Of a DNA stretch of 64,000 nucleotides, positions 46,035 through 55,371 are shown piece by piece; position 1 is the first letter of the stretch; each line of letters starts with the position of its first letter. The notes beneath the pieces were generated by a model. It saw only the letters and a program-made list of their open reading frames with translations, was not told where the DNA came from and ran no database searches. Origin of the DNA: Bradyrhizobium sp. AZCC 2262 (GTDB lineage: Bacteria; Pseudomonadota; Alphaproteobacteria; Rhizobiales; Xanthobacteraceae); NCBI RefSeq assembly GCF_036924535.1, contig NZ_JAZHRT010000001.1, positions 682,001-746,000 on the forward strand, read 5' to 3'. The position numbers and the translations under genes were made by a program.

Positions 46035-46805
46035 TCACAGGCCGATGACAAGACGGACCGCAGGAACAGATTCGCCAATACCAAAAACCAGATTCCTGCC
46101 GACCTTCTCGGGGTCAATGTAGGTGCCGAATAGGTGGTCCCAGATGGGGAAAAGTACAGCGAGATTATTGTTGTAGTGCTCTGGATTATCGCTGTGATGA
46201 ATATGGTGATACCGTGGAGTTACGATTATCCACTCCAGCCATCGATTGCCCCACCAGGTGTTGAGATGCATGAAGTCATTTTCGAAGGTATTTTTCAGTA
46301 AGATGGCCCAGAAAATCCACCACGGAGAAAATTCGAGAAGCGCTCCGGCTGCGATATAGGGCAAGTTGGCCAACGTCATTTGGACGACGGAACCGCGCAC
46401 GCCGGCCAGCCAGTACATGTAAGTTGGAGAGTGATGCCACTTGTGCGCCCGCCACAAATGGCGTGTGTGCAGCAGCCTATGCACCCAATAATGGCCTAGA
46501 TCAGCCAACACGAGATAGAGCGCGATACGGATCGTCAGCGGCCACTCCAGCACCCAGTGCGGCAGCGTTGGCGGATGCATAATCCAACGGTCAATGAATT
46601 CTGCGGTCGGCACCACGCCAAAAGCGAAAACTAGCATGGCGAGGATGTCTTTTGGCAGAACCTTCCGGTACGGCACAAAGTGCGCCGGGTCCCGTTTCTC
46701 CAGCGCTGTCAGCAAGACCAGTCGGAACCCAAACAGGATCAGACTGACCAATACGACCTTCTTTGGAATGAAAGAAAGGGTTGCACTTTGCAGAAATTCG
46801 AACAT
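46035..46805 (-). CDS. fatty acid hydroxylase / sterol desaturase family membrane protein
   Basis: 256 residues, membrane-bound di-iron type. The histidine boxes are HYWVHR (residues 105-110), HTRHLW, HKWHH (121-125) and RYHHIHHSDNPEHYN near the C-terminus, the eight or more histidines that hold the two irons. Such enzymes hydroxylate or desaturate lipids using O2. It lies at the edge of the NRPS/polysaccharide cluster, transcribed toward it in the same direction as the first flippase. A role in making a hydroxy-acyl group for the cluster is only an inference. Confidence 0.85.
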   Translation of the reverse strand: MFEFLQSATLSFIPKKVVLVSLILFGFRLVLLTALEKRDPAHFVPYRKVLPKDILAMLVFAFGVVPTAEFIDRWIMHPPTLPHWVLEWPLTIRIALYLVLADLGHYWVHRLLHTRHLWRAHKWHHSPTYMYWLAGVRGSVVQMTLANLPYIAAGALLEFSPWWIFWAILLKNTFENDFMHLNTWWGNRWLEWIIVTPRYHHIHHSDNPEHYNNNLAVLFPIWDHLFGTYIDPEKVGRNLVFGIGESVPAVRLVIGL

Positions 46806-46988
46806 CGGCGCCTCGAAAATTATCCAGCGGCATCAAAAAATTATCTAGCAAACATCAAAACCCTTCCTGGGCAGCGGGAAAGGAAAGGCTATCGTATCAT
46901 GCCGCAGGGAGAACGAAAGCAATAGCGTGGCATTGGTTTTTGCTTTCGAGGTCCAGACCAGGCCCGTGCAGTCCCGGCGAGCCATTAT

Positions 46989-47049
46989 CCAGTTCGGCGC
47001 CGGCCGAGGCGATGGACTATCTCGTCCCACGAACCATGGGCCGAACTGG
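46989..47049. repeat. inverted repeat between hydroxylase and flippase genes
   Basis: ccagttcggc (46989-46998) and gccgaactgg (47040-47049) are perfect 10-bp arms 41 bases apart. It lies in the 348-base gap between the two minus-strand genes, which holds nothing else that I can name. Confidence 0.5.
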
Positions 47050-47153
47050 CCGCGTAACCCTAACGGCTTTGCCGATCGAACGTGATTCACCCTGCGCCCG
47101 GCATAACATTGTCCGCGAGTTTAATCGCAGCCGAATGAGGGTCGAGGAGCAGG

Positions 47154-48605
47154 TCATGCCACACCAAGCGTCCTCCGCAACACCTTGACCGCGCGAACCA
47201 GCTCATGACGAAGCGGATGACGGATGAGCCATAGGCCGCAGCCCCACCCGACTGCCGAAAGAAACAGAGCGATCAACGCGCCTTTAATCGACAAATTGCC
47301 CGGCCCGCCCGCAACCAAAATCACGGCGATTGGGCCGAGGCCACTCAGGAATGAGAGGCCAGCACTCTTGCGGAGCGCCTTGATGAATTCGAACCAGCGG
47401 AACCCAAGGTGTCGGCGAACCAGTAGAACGGCCGCAAATGCGTTTAGCGGCACGGTTACAACCAGGCTCGATGCGACGGCGACCAGTCCGTATTGCGCCG
47501 CAAAGCCGACTGCCAAAGTGTTCAGTAGGGCCTGCGACGCAACCAGGCGAGGCAGGAACTTGACCGCGCCGACTGCCACGAGAACAGGGTACTGCAGGGC
47601 CCAGGGAAATGAGAAAGCCGCGGCAAGGCACAAGATCCGTACGAGCGGCGCCACATCAAGCCATTGTCGTCCAAGTAATCCGCTGACCAGAGGAGTAGCG
47701 AGCGCGCCCAACAGGATTAGGCACGGCCACTGCACGGCAGTGATGAATTCTATAGCGATCAGATAAACGCGTTTTGTGTCCGAGTTTTCACGCACGCTCC
47801 GGGCAAATGCGGGCAGAGCAACCGCGCCTATGCCAGCGAGTATTACGCGTTCAGGAAAAAGAGATAGCAGAACGGCACGCTGCGCGATCCCGACACTGGC
47901 AGGATCCAACACTTTTCCGAGAACCAGATAAGGCGCGTACTCACCTAAAGCGGCGATCAACGCCGTCGCGCTGTCGAAAGTGCCGAAGCCGATTACGCCG
48001 CGCCATTCGCTCAACGACAAGCGATAGATTGAATGGTCCGAGCGAAAGGCAAAGCAGAGGCAGCTTCCTACAATGGCAGATGCCACGCTTGCCCATGCAA
48101 GTGACATGTAGCCGAAATCCAGTGCCGCGAGCCCAATGCTTGTCAGTGCGCCAGCAAACGACATCGATACGGTTACCAGTGCGTGAGAGCCAAAGGCCAT
48201 CTCACGACTCATCAATGCGAAGATCGGGAAAATGAACGGCCCCAGGACATATCCGAGGGCGACGACCTGTATATAATGCTCTACTTCCGGGAGGCCGTAA
48301 AAACGTGCGAGGGTACCCGCGCCGAGGTAGAGTAGAAGCGCGATTATGATCGAGACAAGCAGGCTGGTTGTGATGCTTGTCCGTATTTTTTCAAGGCTCA
48401 GTTCGTTTTGCTGAATAAGATAGGCGCCCCCGCCAAGCTCACGTAAGGCTTCTGCAATCGCGTAGACCGAACTGCCCAGAACCGCGACGCCAAAAGCGGC
48501 CGGCGCAATCAGCCGCGCGATCGCGATAGTCACGAAGAGATTGATTACCATCACCACGTAGCGTCCGGCCGTGGCCCATACGAAGGCCCTCCTCACGCCG
48601 ACCAT
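47154..48605 (-). CDS. Wzx-type oligosaccharide flippase (polysaccharide biosynthesis protein)
   Basis: 483 residues with about fourteen membrane helices of the MOP flippase superfamily. The N-terminus has GRYVVMVINLFVTIAIARLI, then APAAFGVAVLGSSVY, the usual start of Wzx/colanic-type flippases. It would move a lipid-linked glycan or lipid product across the inner membrane. It is divergent from the NRPS gene with 334 bases between. A second flippase is at 60696-61985. Confidence 0.88.
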   Translation of the reverse strand: MVGVRRAFVWATAGRYVVMVINLFVTIAIARLIAPAAFGVAVLGSSVYAIAEALRELGGGAYLIQQNELSLEKIRTSITTSLLVSIIIALLLYLGAGTLARFYGLPEVEHYIQVVALGYVLGPFIFPIFALMSREMAFGSHALVTVSMSFAGALTSIGLAALDFGYMSLAWASVASAIVGSCLCFAFRSDHSIYRLSLSEWRGVIGFGTFDSATALIAALGEYAPYLVLGKVLDPASVGIAQRAVLLSLFPERVILAGIGAVALPAFARSVRENSDTKRVYLIAIEFITAVQWPCLILLGALATPLVSGLLGRQWLDVAPLVRILCLAAAFSFPWALQYPVLVAVGAVKFLPRLVASQALLNTLAVGFAAQYGLVAVASSLVVTVPLNAFAAVLLVRRHLGFRWFEFIKALRKSAGLSFLSGLGPIAVILVAGGPGNLSIKGALIALFLSAVGWGCGLWLIRHPLRHELVRAVKVLRRTLGVA

Positions 48606-48939
48606 TTAAAGCTCCCGAATAGCAAGTGCGTCCGGACGGGAACAACTAGCGTTGAGGGAAAGTTAACGCTTGTCCCCCTGTTGTCCGCGACCTACCGATG
48701 GTTAACAGAATCGCTCTTGCGGTGGCGGCAAATCGACACATCTGGGAGCTCTCGAAAGGCTATATACACAAGGTGTTCTCTGCACTGGCGAGCGCCCGGT
48801 TCCGTGCCAGAGTGCTCGAATCTATTAATAGGCGCATTAATGCGTTTTATTGATTTGAAGATTATGGTATCGCGGAATCAGGCCGCAACTGCAAGCTTTA
48901 GCGGCTAGAAATAGCAACGGAACGGGCAGGAAGTCGATC
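48606..48939. promoter_or_regulatory. divergent regulatory region between flippase and NRPS genes
   Basis: 334 bases that must contain the promoters of both genes. AT-rich blocks lie near 48835-48875 (aatgcgttttattgattt). I cannot define -35/-10 boxes with confidence, and no terminator hairpin is visible. Confidence 0.5.
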
Positions 48940-51900
48940 TTGCATTACAATTCCGAGCTTCGGCTTTTGAGCCAGGGCCAAATCAGCATTTGGCTCGCTC
49001 AGATGCTTGATCCGCATGACCCGGCGTTTAATATCGGCGAATGCATTGAAATTTGCGGGCCGATTGACGAAAAGTTTTTTGAGCAGGCTTTGCGACGAGC
49101 AGTGAAGGAAGCGGACGCCCTGCATCTCCGCGTGCTCGAAACCGACGACGGACCTCGACAGTATTACGGCGATGACGACGACTGGGTCATGCCGTTCCTT
49201 GATCTGAGTGCGGATGCCGATCCTCGCGCAGCGGCCGCGGCGTGGATGCGCGTGGATATGACCCGCGCATTTAATCTGGCTGAAGGACCTCTGTTTCGTT
49301 TCGCGCTTCTTCGGGTCAGCGCCGATTGCTACTTCTGGTATGCTGTCAACCATCACATCGTGAACGACGGTTTTGGGTGGCTGATAGTGCTTCGTCGGGT
49401 CGCCGAGCTCTACAGTGACCTGGCAGGCGGTCGTCTGGCAGATTCTGAAAGTGTCCCCTCGCACGAATATCTTCTCGAGGCGGAACGAAACTATCGTCAA
49501 TCCGAACATTTTTTTCGGGACCGAGACTACTGGTCGAACATTCTCAAGGACCGTCCGGAAGCCGTAACGCTATCAACGCGGGCCGTCGCTCCGAGTCCGA
49601 GTGTTGTTCAAATTTCGGGCTGGATTCCCCGCGCGATCGATTTGGAGTCATTCGGGCGTACCTACGGCTCAAGCGGCGCTGCCGTAATAATAGCGGGAGC
49701 AGCGCTGTACCTATGCCGGATGACGGGAGCCCGGGATCTCGTGTTGGGGATGCAAGTCGCCGCCAGAATTGGAGATCGTCCACGGCGCGCAGCCGGATTG
49801 GCAGCCAATATTGTTCCGCTACGATTGTCGATCGATCCGAACGAAAGCTTCGATAGTCTGTTGCGCCGGACAGCGCGCAAGTTGCGCGACGCTTTCCGTC
49901 ATCAACTTTATCGGACGGAAGACCTGCGGCGCGATTTCGGGTTGGCTCCAAATGATCCCGATATCTACTGTGCATTCGCAAACTACATACCGCTGGACGA
50001 GGGCATCAGGTTCTCCGAATTTGCTATTCGACGCTCGCCCTTGGGCAACTGGCGCGTAGAGGACATTCAATTTGTTTACTATGGGGGTAGCGCGTCTTGC
50101 GGCCATCGCATCGACATTGTCGCAAATGCCGCCAAATACACCCCGAATGAACTGGAGGAGCATCAACAGCGGTTTTCCGCCCTGCTGAGCCAATGCGTCG
50201 CAAGACCGGATACGATTTGCAGCCGTGCCGATATTATATCCACGGCAGAGCGAACGAAAATATTGGTGGAGTTCAATGCCGTCGGAAAAGACTATCCGAC
50301 GGACAAATTAATTCATCAACTGTTCGAGGAACAGGTCAAAGCGAATCCGGAAGCGATTGCCGTCCATTTCGACAAGGCGACGCTGACATATGCAGATTTG
50401 AACGTCCGTGCCAACAAGCTGGCTCGTTGCCTGAGGGCCAACGGCGTGGGGCCCGAGACGCTGGTTGCTGTTTGTCTTGAGATATCGGTCAATATGGTTG
50501 TGGCCCTGCTCGGCATCATGAAGGCGGGAGGAGCCTGCGTTCCAATCGATCTGGCGCTTCCGAAAGGTCGGGTTGCGTCGATACTGGGCGACGTTGACCC
50601 CTTGGTCATACTGACCGAGGATCGGGTGCGAGCGCGGCTTCCCGACACGCAGAGCAAGCTTATCGTGCTCGATCTCGAGGAAGACGCTATTGCGCGTTTT
50701 GCCGGGACGAATCTCGACGCCGAAGCGCCAGGGCTAACACCTCGTTGCCTGGCCTATGTCGATTATACGTCGAGTTTCACGGGCGTCCCAAAAGGCGCGA
50801 TGCATGAGCACCGCGGCATTGTGAGTCGACTGCAATGGATGCAGGATGAATACCGCTTAACGAGTGACGACTGCGTCCTGCAAAAAACTCCCTTGGGATT
50901 TGATGGGTCCGTGCGGGAGGTCCTTTGGCCCTTGATGGCAGGCGCGAGATTGGCCGTTGCTCGACCGCGGGAGCAACTCGACCCAGCCTACCTAAAGCGG
51001 CTAATTCTCGAAATCGGCGTCACCACGATCCACTTTTTTCCATCCATGCTTCCGGCATTCCTCGATTTCGAGGGTATCGAGGAATGCAAATCCTTGCGTC
51101 GAATTTTCTGTAGCGGCGAAGAGCTGTCGCCCGCGCTGGCGAGTCGATGCCTTGCGCGACTGCCAGGGACGCGGCTCTACAATCTATGTGGACCGACGGA
51201 AGTGGCGATCGACGTCACCCACTGGACCTGCCTTCCCGACGATTCGGCCGGGCGGGCGCCGATCGGACGACCAGTCGCCAACACCCAAATCTATATCCTC
51301 GATCCACTCATGCAGCCGGTGCCCGTCGGCGCCGTTGGCGAAATCCATATCGGGGGTGTCGGCCTCGCGCGTGGGTACCTGCGGCAACCGGAACTCACCG
51401 CGCAAAGGTTCATTCCCTCGCCGTTCAACCAGGATGATCCGGACGCGAAACTCCACAAGACCGGGGATCTCGGCCGATGGCGCTCTGACGGCGCAGTAGA
51501 ATATCTCGGTCGCAATGACCTTCAGGTCAAGATCCGGGGCGCTTGCATTGAATTGAATGAGATCGAGCTGAAGCTAACTCGCATTCCGGGGATACGAGAA
51601 GCGGCAGTAGTTGTATGCGAGGATCCTGAGTCCCGGCCGCAACTGGTAGCCTACTTTACTGAAGACGCCCCAAAGCTTGCTCCATCCGGCAACCAGGCCC
51701 CGGCAGATATCGAGGTCATTCGACGGGAATTGTCGCTCACCCTGTTCGATCAGATGGTCCCGGCGGTGTTCGTGCCCATCGCTGCCATGCCGCTCACGGC
51801 GGACGGGAAACCAGATCGACGGGCTCTGGTCGCCATGGGTCGGCCCGGAGGCGCGGGTGCCGCTGGGGTCGATACATCGCCGCAAGGCGCCACCGAACAG

Positions 51901-54900
51901 GCCTTGCACGCGATATGGCGCGAAGTCTTGAGAGCGGATCATTTCGGCAGATTTGATGACTTCTTTGATCTTGGCGGGCATTCGCTGCTTGCGACGCAGG
52001 TCGCCTCACGGATATCCCGTACTTTTGGCCTCGAGCTTCCGTTGCATGTGATCTTCGACGCGCGAACTCTGGAGAGCCTGGGCCGGCGGGTGGACGACGC
52101 TCTCAGCAAGAATCCGCCAATCGCCATTGCCCCGCTCATTGAAGACCGAATCTTGCAGAATCCGCGCCGGCGCGCCGACAGTGCTCCTGGCGGGAATAAA
52201 CGAACCGCGATTGCGCCGCTGACCGAGCCTGTTCCCGATGAACGTGAACCGGCACTTTCCTACTCGCAACAGCGAATGTGGCTTATCCAGTCGCTCGATC
52301 CGAACAACACTGCCTACAACCTGAGCGGCGCGATACGTCTCCTTGGCCCGCTCGATGTACGCGCATTCTCCGAAGCCCTCAACGAGTTGCGTCGACGACA
52401 TGAAAACCTGCGCAGCACGTTCTCCGAAGTGGATGGCGAGGTGAAGCAGCAGGTTAATGCTTGGCGATCTCAGGAACTGGTCGTTACCGATCTGCGATCA
52501 TTTGGTGACGGCGCATCGAAGGAGGCGCAGCAGAGAGCCAAAGCCGATGCGCGGACGCCGATTGACCTGGGACGCGGGCCGGTTCTGCGTGTATCGCTTC
52601 TCCGAATCGCGGCCGAGGAGCATCTTCTCCAGATAACCCTGCATCACATTTCAGGCGATCAATGGTCGGTAGGAATCTTCGGCCGCGAGTTGGCTGCTGC
52701 CTACAATGCGCTGCGTGCCGGACAACCCGTCAGCCTGGAACCAATCAGGATCCACTACCGGGACTATGCGTTATGGCAGCGCCGATATCTCAATGACAGC
52801 CGGACAGAGAACCAGCTGTCGTACTGGACCGAGAAGCTCAGGGAATTGCCATCGCTGGAGTTTCCAACGGATTTTCCCCGGCCACGGGTGCGGGGATTGA
52901 ATGGCGCCAGCCACCTGACATCGATCACGCCGTCCCTGCTGTCCAGGCTCGACCAATTGAGCCGCCGCGAGGGATGCACCCTTTTCATGACGATGCTGGC
53001 GGCTTTCGCTCTGCAACTGTATCGTTTGACGGGACAGGATGACTTTGCGATCGGCGCGCCGATCGCAAATCGTACCCAGAGCGATGTCGAGAACATGGTC
53101 GGCACCTTTGTGAACACGCTGGCACTGCGAATCGATTTGTCGGGAAAACCCGGCTTTCTCGATTTTCTGAAGCGCGTCCGTGCCACTGCCCTGGACGCGT
53201 ACGCGAACCAGGATGTTCCATTCGACAAGCTGGTTCAGGATATCAAGCAGGCGCGCGACAACAGCCGAGCGCCGCTTGCACAGGTCATGTTCAACATGTT
53301 GAACGCGCCATTTTATGGCGTCTCGTTCGATGATCTGAAATGGGAGCCGGTGGTTATTGACAGGGGCGGCGCGCAGTTCGAATTGAGTGTGTCGGTGGAC
53401 GCTCAGCTGTCCAATACGGTAACCTTCGAGTACAATACGGACCTGTTCGAGCGAGCAACCATTGAGCGCTTTGCGGCTCAATACCTTCAAATCCTGGAAA
53501 GCATAGCCGACGATCCAACGCTCACTATCGCAGCGGTGCCGATGTTACCGCTAGACGAGCGTCGATTGCTATTGAACGACTGGAATGCTACCCGGACGGA
53601 CGACATCGACCGGCCGTTGTTCGTAAGCATGTTCGAACAACAGGCGGCTCGGCATCCGGAAGCGCCAGCCATATCGTTTGAGGATCAGACGATCAGCTAT
53701 GCCGCCCTCAATGCTTCTGCCAACACAGTTGCGCGAAATCTTCGTGAAATGGGCGTACGACCCAACACCGGCGTTGCGATTTGCGTGAAGCGATCGATTG
53801 ATCTCGTCGCGATGCTGCTCGGGATCCAGAAGGCCGGCGCCTACTACGTCCCCCTTGACCCGTCTTTTCCGGCCAAGCGGCTTTCGTATATGCTGGAAGA
53901 CAGCAGCGTCTGCGCGCTGGTGACCGATGCGGATTCCAAGGACCTGTTGACGCCGCCGACCGGTCTTCATGTATTCGATTCCGCGGCTCTGGTGGCGGCC
54001 TCAAACGCGTCGAGCCAGGGCAATATCGATGGAGGAGCCTCTCCGTCGGACATTGCGTACATCATCTACACATCGGGATCGACCGGTCAGCCGAAGGGGG
54101 TCGCGGTCCAGCATCGCTCGCTTTCGAATTTCCTGCTGTCGATGTCGCGAAGTCCCGGGCTGAGTAGCCAGGACGTGCTGGCCGCGGTGACGACCATCTC
54201 GTTCGATATTGCGGGCCTGGAGCTCTATTTGCCGTTAAGCGTCGGTGCGCGCATCGAGCTGGTGTCCAAGGAAACAGCCTCTAACGCGGCTGCGCTCTCG
54301 CGTCTGCTCGACGGAAGTGGAGCGACAGTCCTTCAGGCGACTCCGGCGACCTGGCGGATGCTTATAGAGGGCGGCTGGAAGGGGAACACCAATCTCCGCG
54401 CCTTGTGCGGTGGTGAAGCGCTTTCTCGCGACCTCTCCGATGCAGTGCTCGCCCGCGTTGCTGAACTCTGGAACTTGTATGGGCCGACGGAGACCACGAT
54501 CTGGTCGGCTGCCGCGCGAATTGAGCCGGGCAAGGCCCCAATCTCGATCGGGCGGCCAATTGAAAATACGCGTATCTACGTTACCGATCATGAAGGCGAG
54601 TTGTCGCCGATCGGGATTCCCGGCGAAATCGTGATTGCAGGCGATGGCGTAGCGAGCGGCTATCACGGCCGGCCAGAGGCGACGGCGGATCGGTTCTTAC
54701 GCGACCGCTTTGCGCCAAACGGGGGCGGGCGCCTTTATAGGACTGGCGACCTCGGGAAATGGGGCGCCAACGGTCTACTTTATCATCTTGGCCGGATTGA
54801 CAGCCAAGTGAAGGTTCGCGGCTTTCGTATCGAAGTCGGAGAGATCGAGGCGATCCTGCGACAACACCCCTCTGTGGCCCAGGCTGTCGTTGTGGCGCGC

Positions 54901-55359
54901 GAGTTAAGTCCGGAGGATAGTCGCCTGGTCGCCTACGTCGTGTATACGGGCGAGGAGGCAACTGTCAGTGAACTCCGAAATCATCTTCGGCTTTACCTTC
55001 CCGATTACATGGTTCCTGCCCTCATCGTTGCCATCGACGAAGTCCCCTTGACGCCGAACGGAAAGATCAACGCAAAGGCGCTGCCGGATCCTTTCGCAAA
55101 TCGAACCCAACTGACCGGAGAATATGTTGCGCCTGCCCCCGGCATAGAGGAACTGATCGCGGATATCTGGCGAGATCTGCTTAAGGTGAGAAACGTCAGC
55201 GCAGATGATAATTTTTTCGAATTGGGCGGTCATTCCCTGCTGGCGGTGAAAGTGGCGGCGATGGTCAGGAAGCGGACAGGACGGCGCCTGGATCCGAGAA
55301 CGCTATATTTTCAAAATCTTCGACAGATTGCGGAAGTCGTGATCCAAGAACGGGTATAA
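48940..55359 (+). CDS. two-module nonribosomal peptide synthetase (C-A-T-C-A-T, no thioesterase)
   Basis: 2139 residues. The start is TTG 48940 with AGGAAG upstream; no ATG exists before the first C-domain motif (LLSQGQISIWLAQ), and in-frame stop 48856-48858 limits the 5' end. Domain order and motifs: C1 ~10-440 (HHIVNDG 138-144); A1 ~455-965 (YTSSFTGVPKG 609-619, NLCGPTE 748-754); T1 Ser1015 in GGHS; C2 ~1105-1540 (HHISGDQ 1235-1241); A2 ~1560-2070 (YTSGSTGQPKG 1710-1720, NLYGPTE 1845-1851); T2 Ser2099. A2's ten-residue specificity code, read by alignment to the GrsA frame, is DILQLGLIWK, a code I know for glycine. A1 reads DGRHFSLIDK, serine-like (DVWHFSLIDK) except at the second and third positions. 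There is no TE, reductase, epimerase or second release domain. A leading C domain suggests an N-acylated start. It is followed by two hydrolases that may release or transfer the product. Confidence 0.95.
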   Translation: MHYNSELRLLSQGQISIWLAQMLDPHDPAFNIGECIEICGPIDEKFFEQALRRAVKEADALHLRVLETDDGPRQYYGDDDDWVMPFLDLSADADPRAAAAAWMRVDMTRAFNLAEGPLFRFALLRVSADCYFWYAVNHHIVNDGFGWLIVLRRVAELYSDLAGGRLADSESVPSHEYLLEAERNYRQSEHFFRDRDYWSNILKDRPEAVTLSTRAVAPSPSVVQISGWIPRAIDLESFGRTYGSSGAAVIIAGAALYLCRMTGARDLVLGMQVAARIGDRPRRAAGLAANIVPLRLSIDPNESFDSLLRRTARKLRDAFRHQLYRTEDLRRDFGLAPNDPDIYCAFANYIPLDEGIRFSEFAIRRSPLGNWRVEDIQFVYYGGSASCGHRIDIVANAAKYTPNELEEHQQRFSALLSQCVARPDTICSRADIISTAERTKILVEFNAVGKDYPTDKLIHQLFEEQVKANPEAIAVHFDKATLTYADLNVRANKLARCLRANGVGPETLVAVCLEISVNMVVALLGIMKAGGACVPIDLALPKGRVASILGDVDPLVILTEDRVRARLPDTQSKLIVLDLEEDAIARFAGTNLDAEAPGLTPRCLAYVDYTSSFTGVPKGAMHEHRGIVSRLQWMQDEYRLTSDDCVLQKTPLGFDGSVREVLWPLMAGARLAVARPREQLDPAYLKRLILEIGVTTIHFFPSMLPAFLDFEGIEECKSLRRIFCSGEELSPALASRCLARLPGTRLYNLCGPTEVAIDVTHWTCLPDDSAGRAPIGRPVANTQIYILDPLMQPVPVGAVGEIHIGGVGLARGYLRQPELTAQRFIPSPFNQDDPDAKLHKTGDLGRWRSDGAVEYLGRNDLQVKIRGACIELNEIELKLTRIPGIREAAVVVCEDPESRPQLVAYFTEDAPKLAPSGNQAPADIEVIRRELSLTLFDQMVPAVFVPIAAMPLTADGKPDRRALVAMGRPGGAGAAGVDTSPQGATEQALHAIWREVLRADHFGRFDDFFDLGGHSLLATQVASRISRTFGLELPLHVIFDARTLESLGRRVDDALSKNPPIAIAPLIEDRILQNPRRRADSAPGGNKRTAIAPLTEPVPDEREPALSYSQQRMWLIQSLDPNNTAYNLSGAIRLLGPLDVRAFSEALNELRRRHENLRSTFSEVDGEVKQQVNAWRSQELVVTDLRSFGDGASKEAQQRAKADARTPIDLGRGPVLRVSLLRIAAEEHLLQITLHHISGDQWSVGIFGRELAAAYNALRAGQPVSLEPIRIHYRDYALWQRRYLNDSRTENQLSYWTEKLRELPSLEFPTDFPRPRVRGLNGASHLTSITPSLLSRLDQLSRREGCTLFMTMLAAFALQLYRLTGQDDFAIGAPIANRTQSDVENMVGTFVNTLALRIDLSGKPGFLDFLKRVRATALDAYANQDVPFDKLVQDIKQARDNSRAPLAQVMFNMLNAPFYGVSFDDLKWEPVVIDRGGAQFELSVSVDAQLSNTVTFEYNTDLFERATIERFAAQYLQILESIADDPTLTIAAVPMLPLDERRLLLNDWNATRTDDIDRPLFVSMFEQQAARHPEAPAISFEDQTISYAALNASANTVARNLREMGVRPNTGVAICVKRSIDLVAMLLGIQKAGAYYVPLDPSFPAKRLSYMLEDSSVCALVTDADSKDLLTPPTGLHVFDSAALVAASNASSQGNIDGGASPSDIAYIIYTSGSTGQPKGVAVQHRSLSNFLLSMSRSPGLSSQDVLAAVTTISFDIAGLELYLPLSVGARIELVSKETASNAAALSRLLDGSGATVLQATPATWRMLIEGGWKGNTNLRALCGGEALSRDLSDAVLARVAELWNLYGPTETTIWSAAARIEPGKAPISIGRPIENTRIYVTDHEGELSPIGIPGEIVIAGDGVASGYHGRPEATADRFLRDRFAPNGGGRLYRTGDLGKWGANGLLYHLGRIDSQVKVRGFRIEVGEIEAILRQHPSVAQAVVVARELSPEDSRLVAYVVYTGEEATVSELRNHLRLYLPDYMVPALIVAIDEVPLTPNGKINAKALPDPFANRTQLTGEYVAPAPGIEELIADIWRDLLKVRNVSADDNFFELGGHSLLAVKVAAMVRKRTGRRLDPRTLYFQNLRQIAEVVIQERV

Positions 55360-55371
55360 GAAACTGACACG

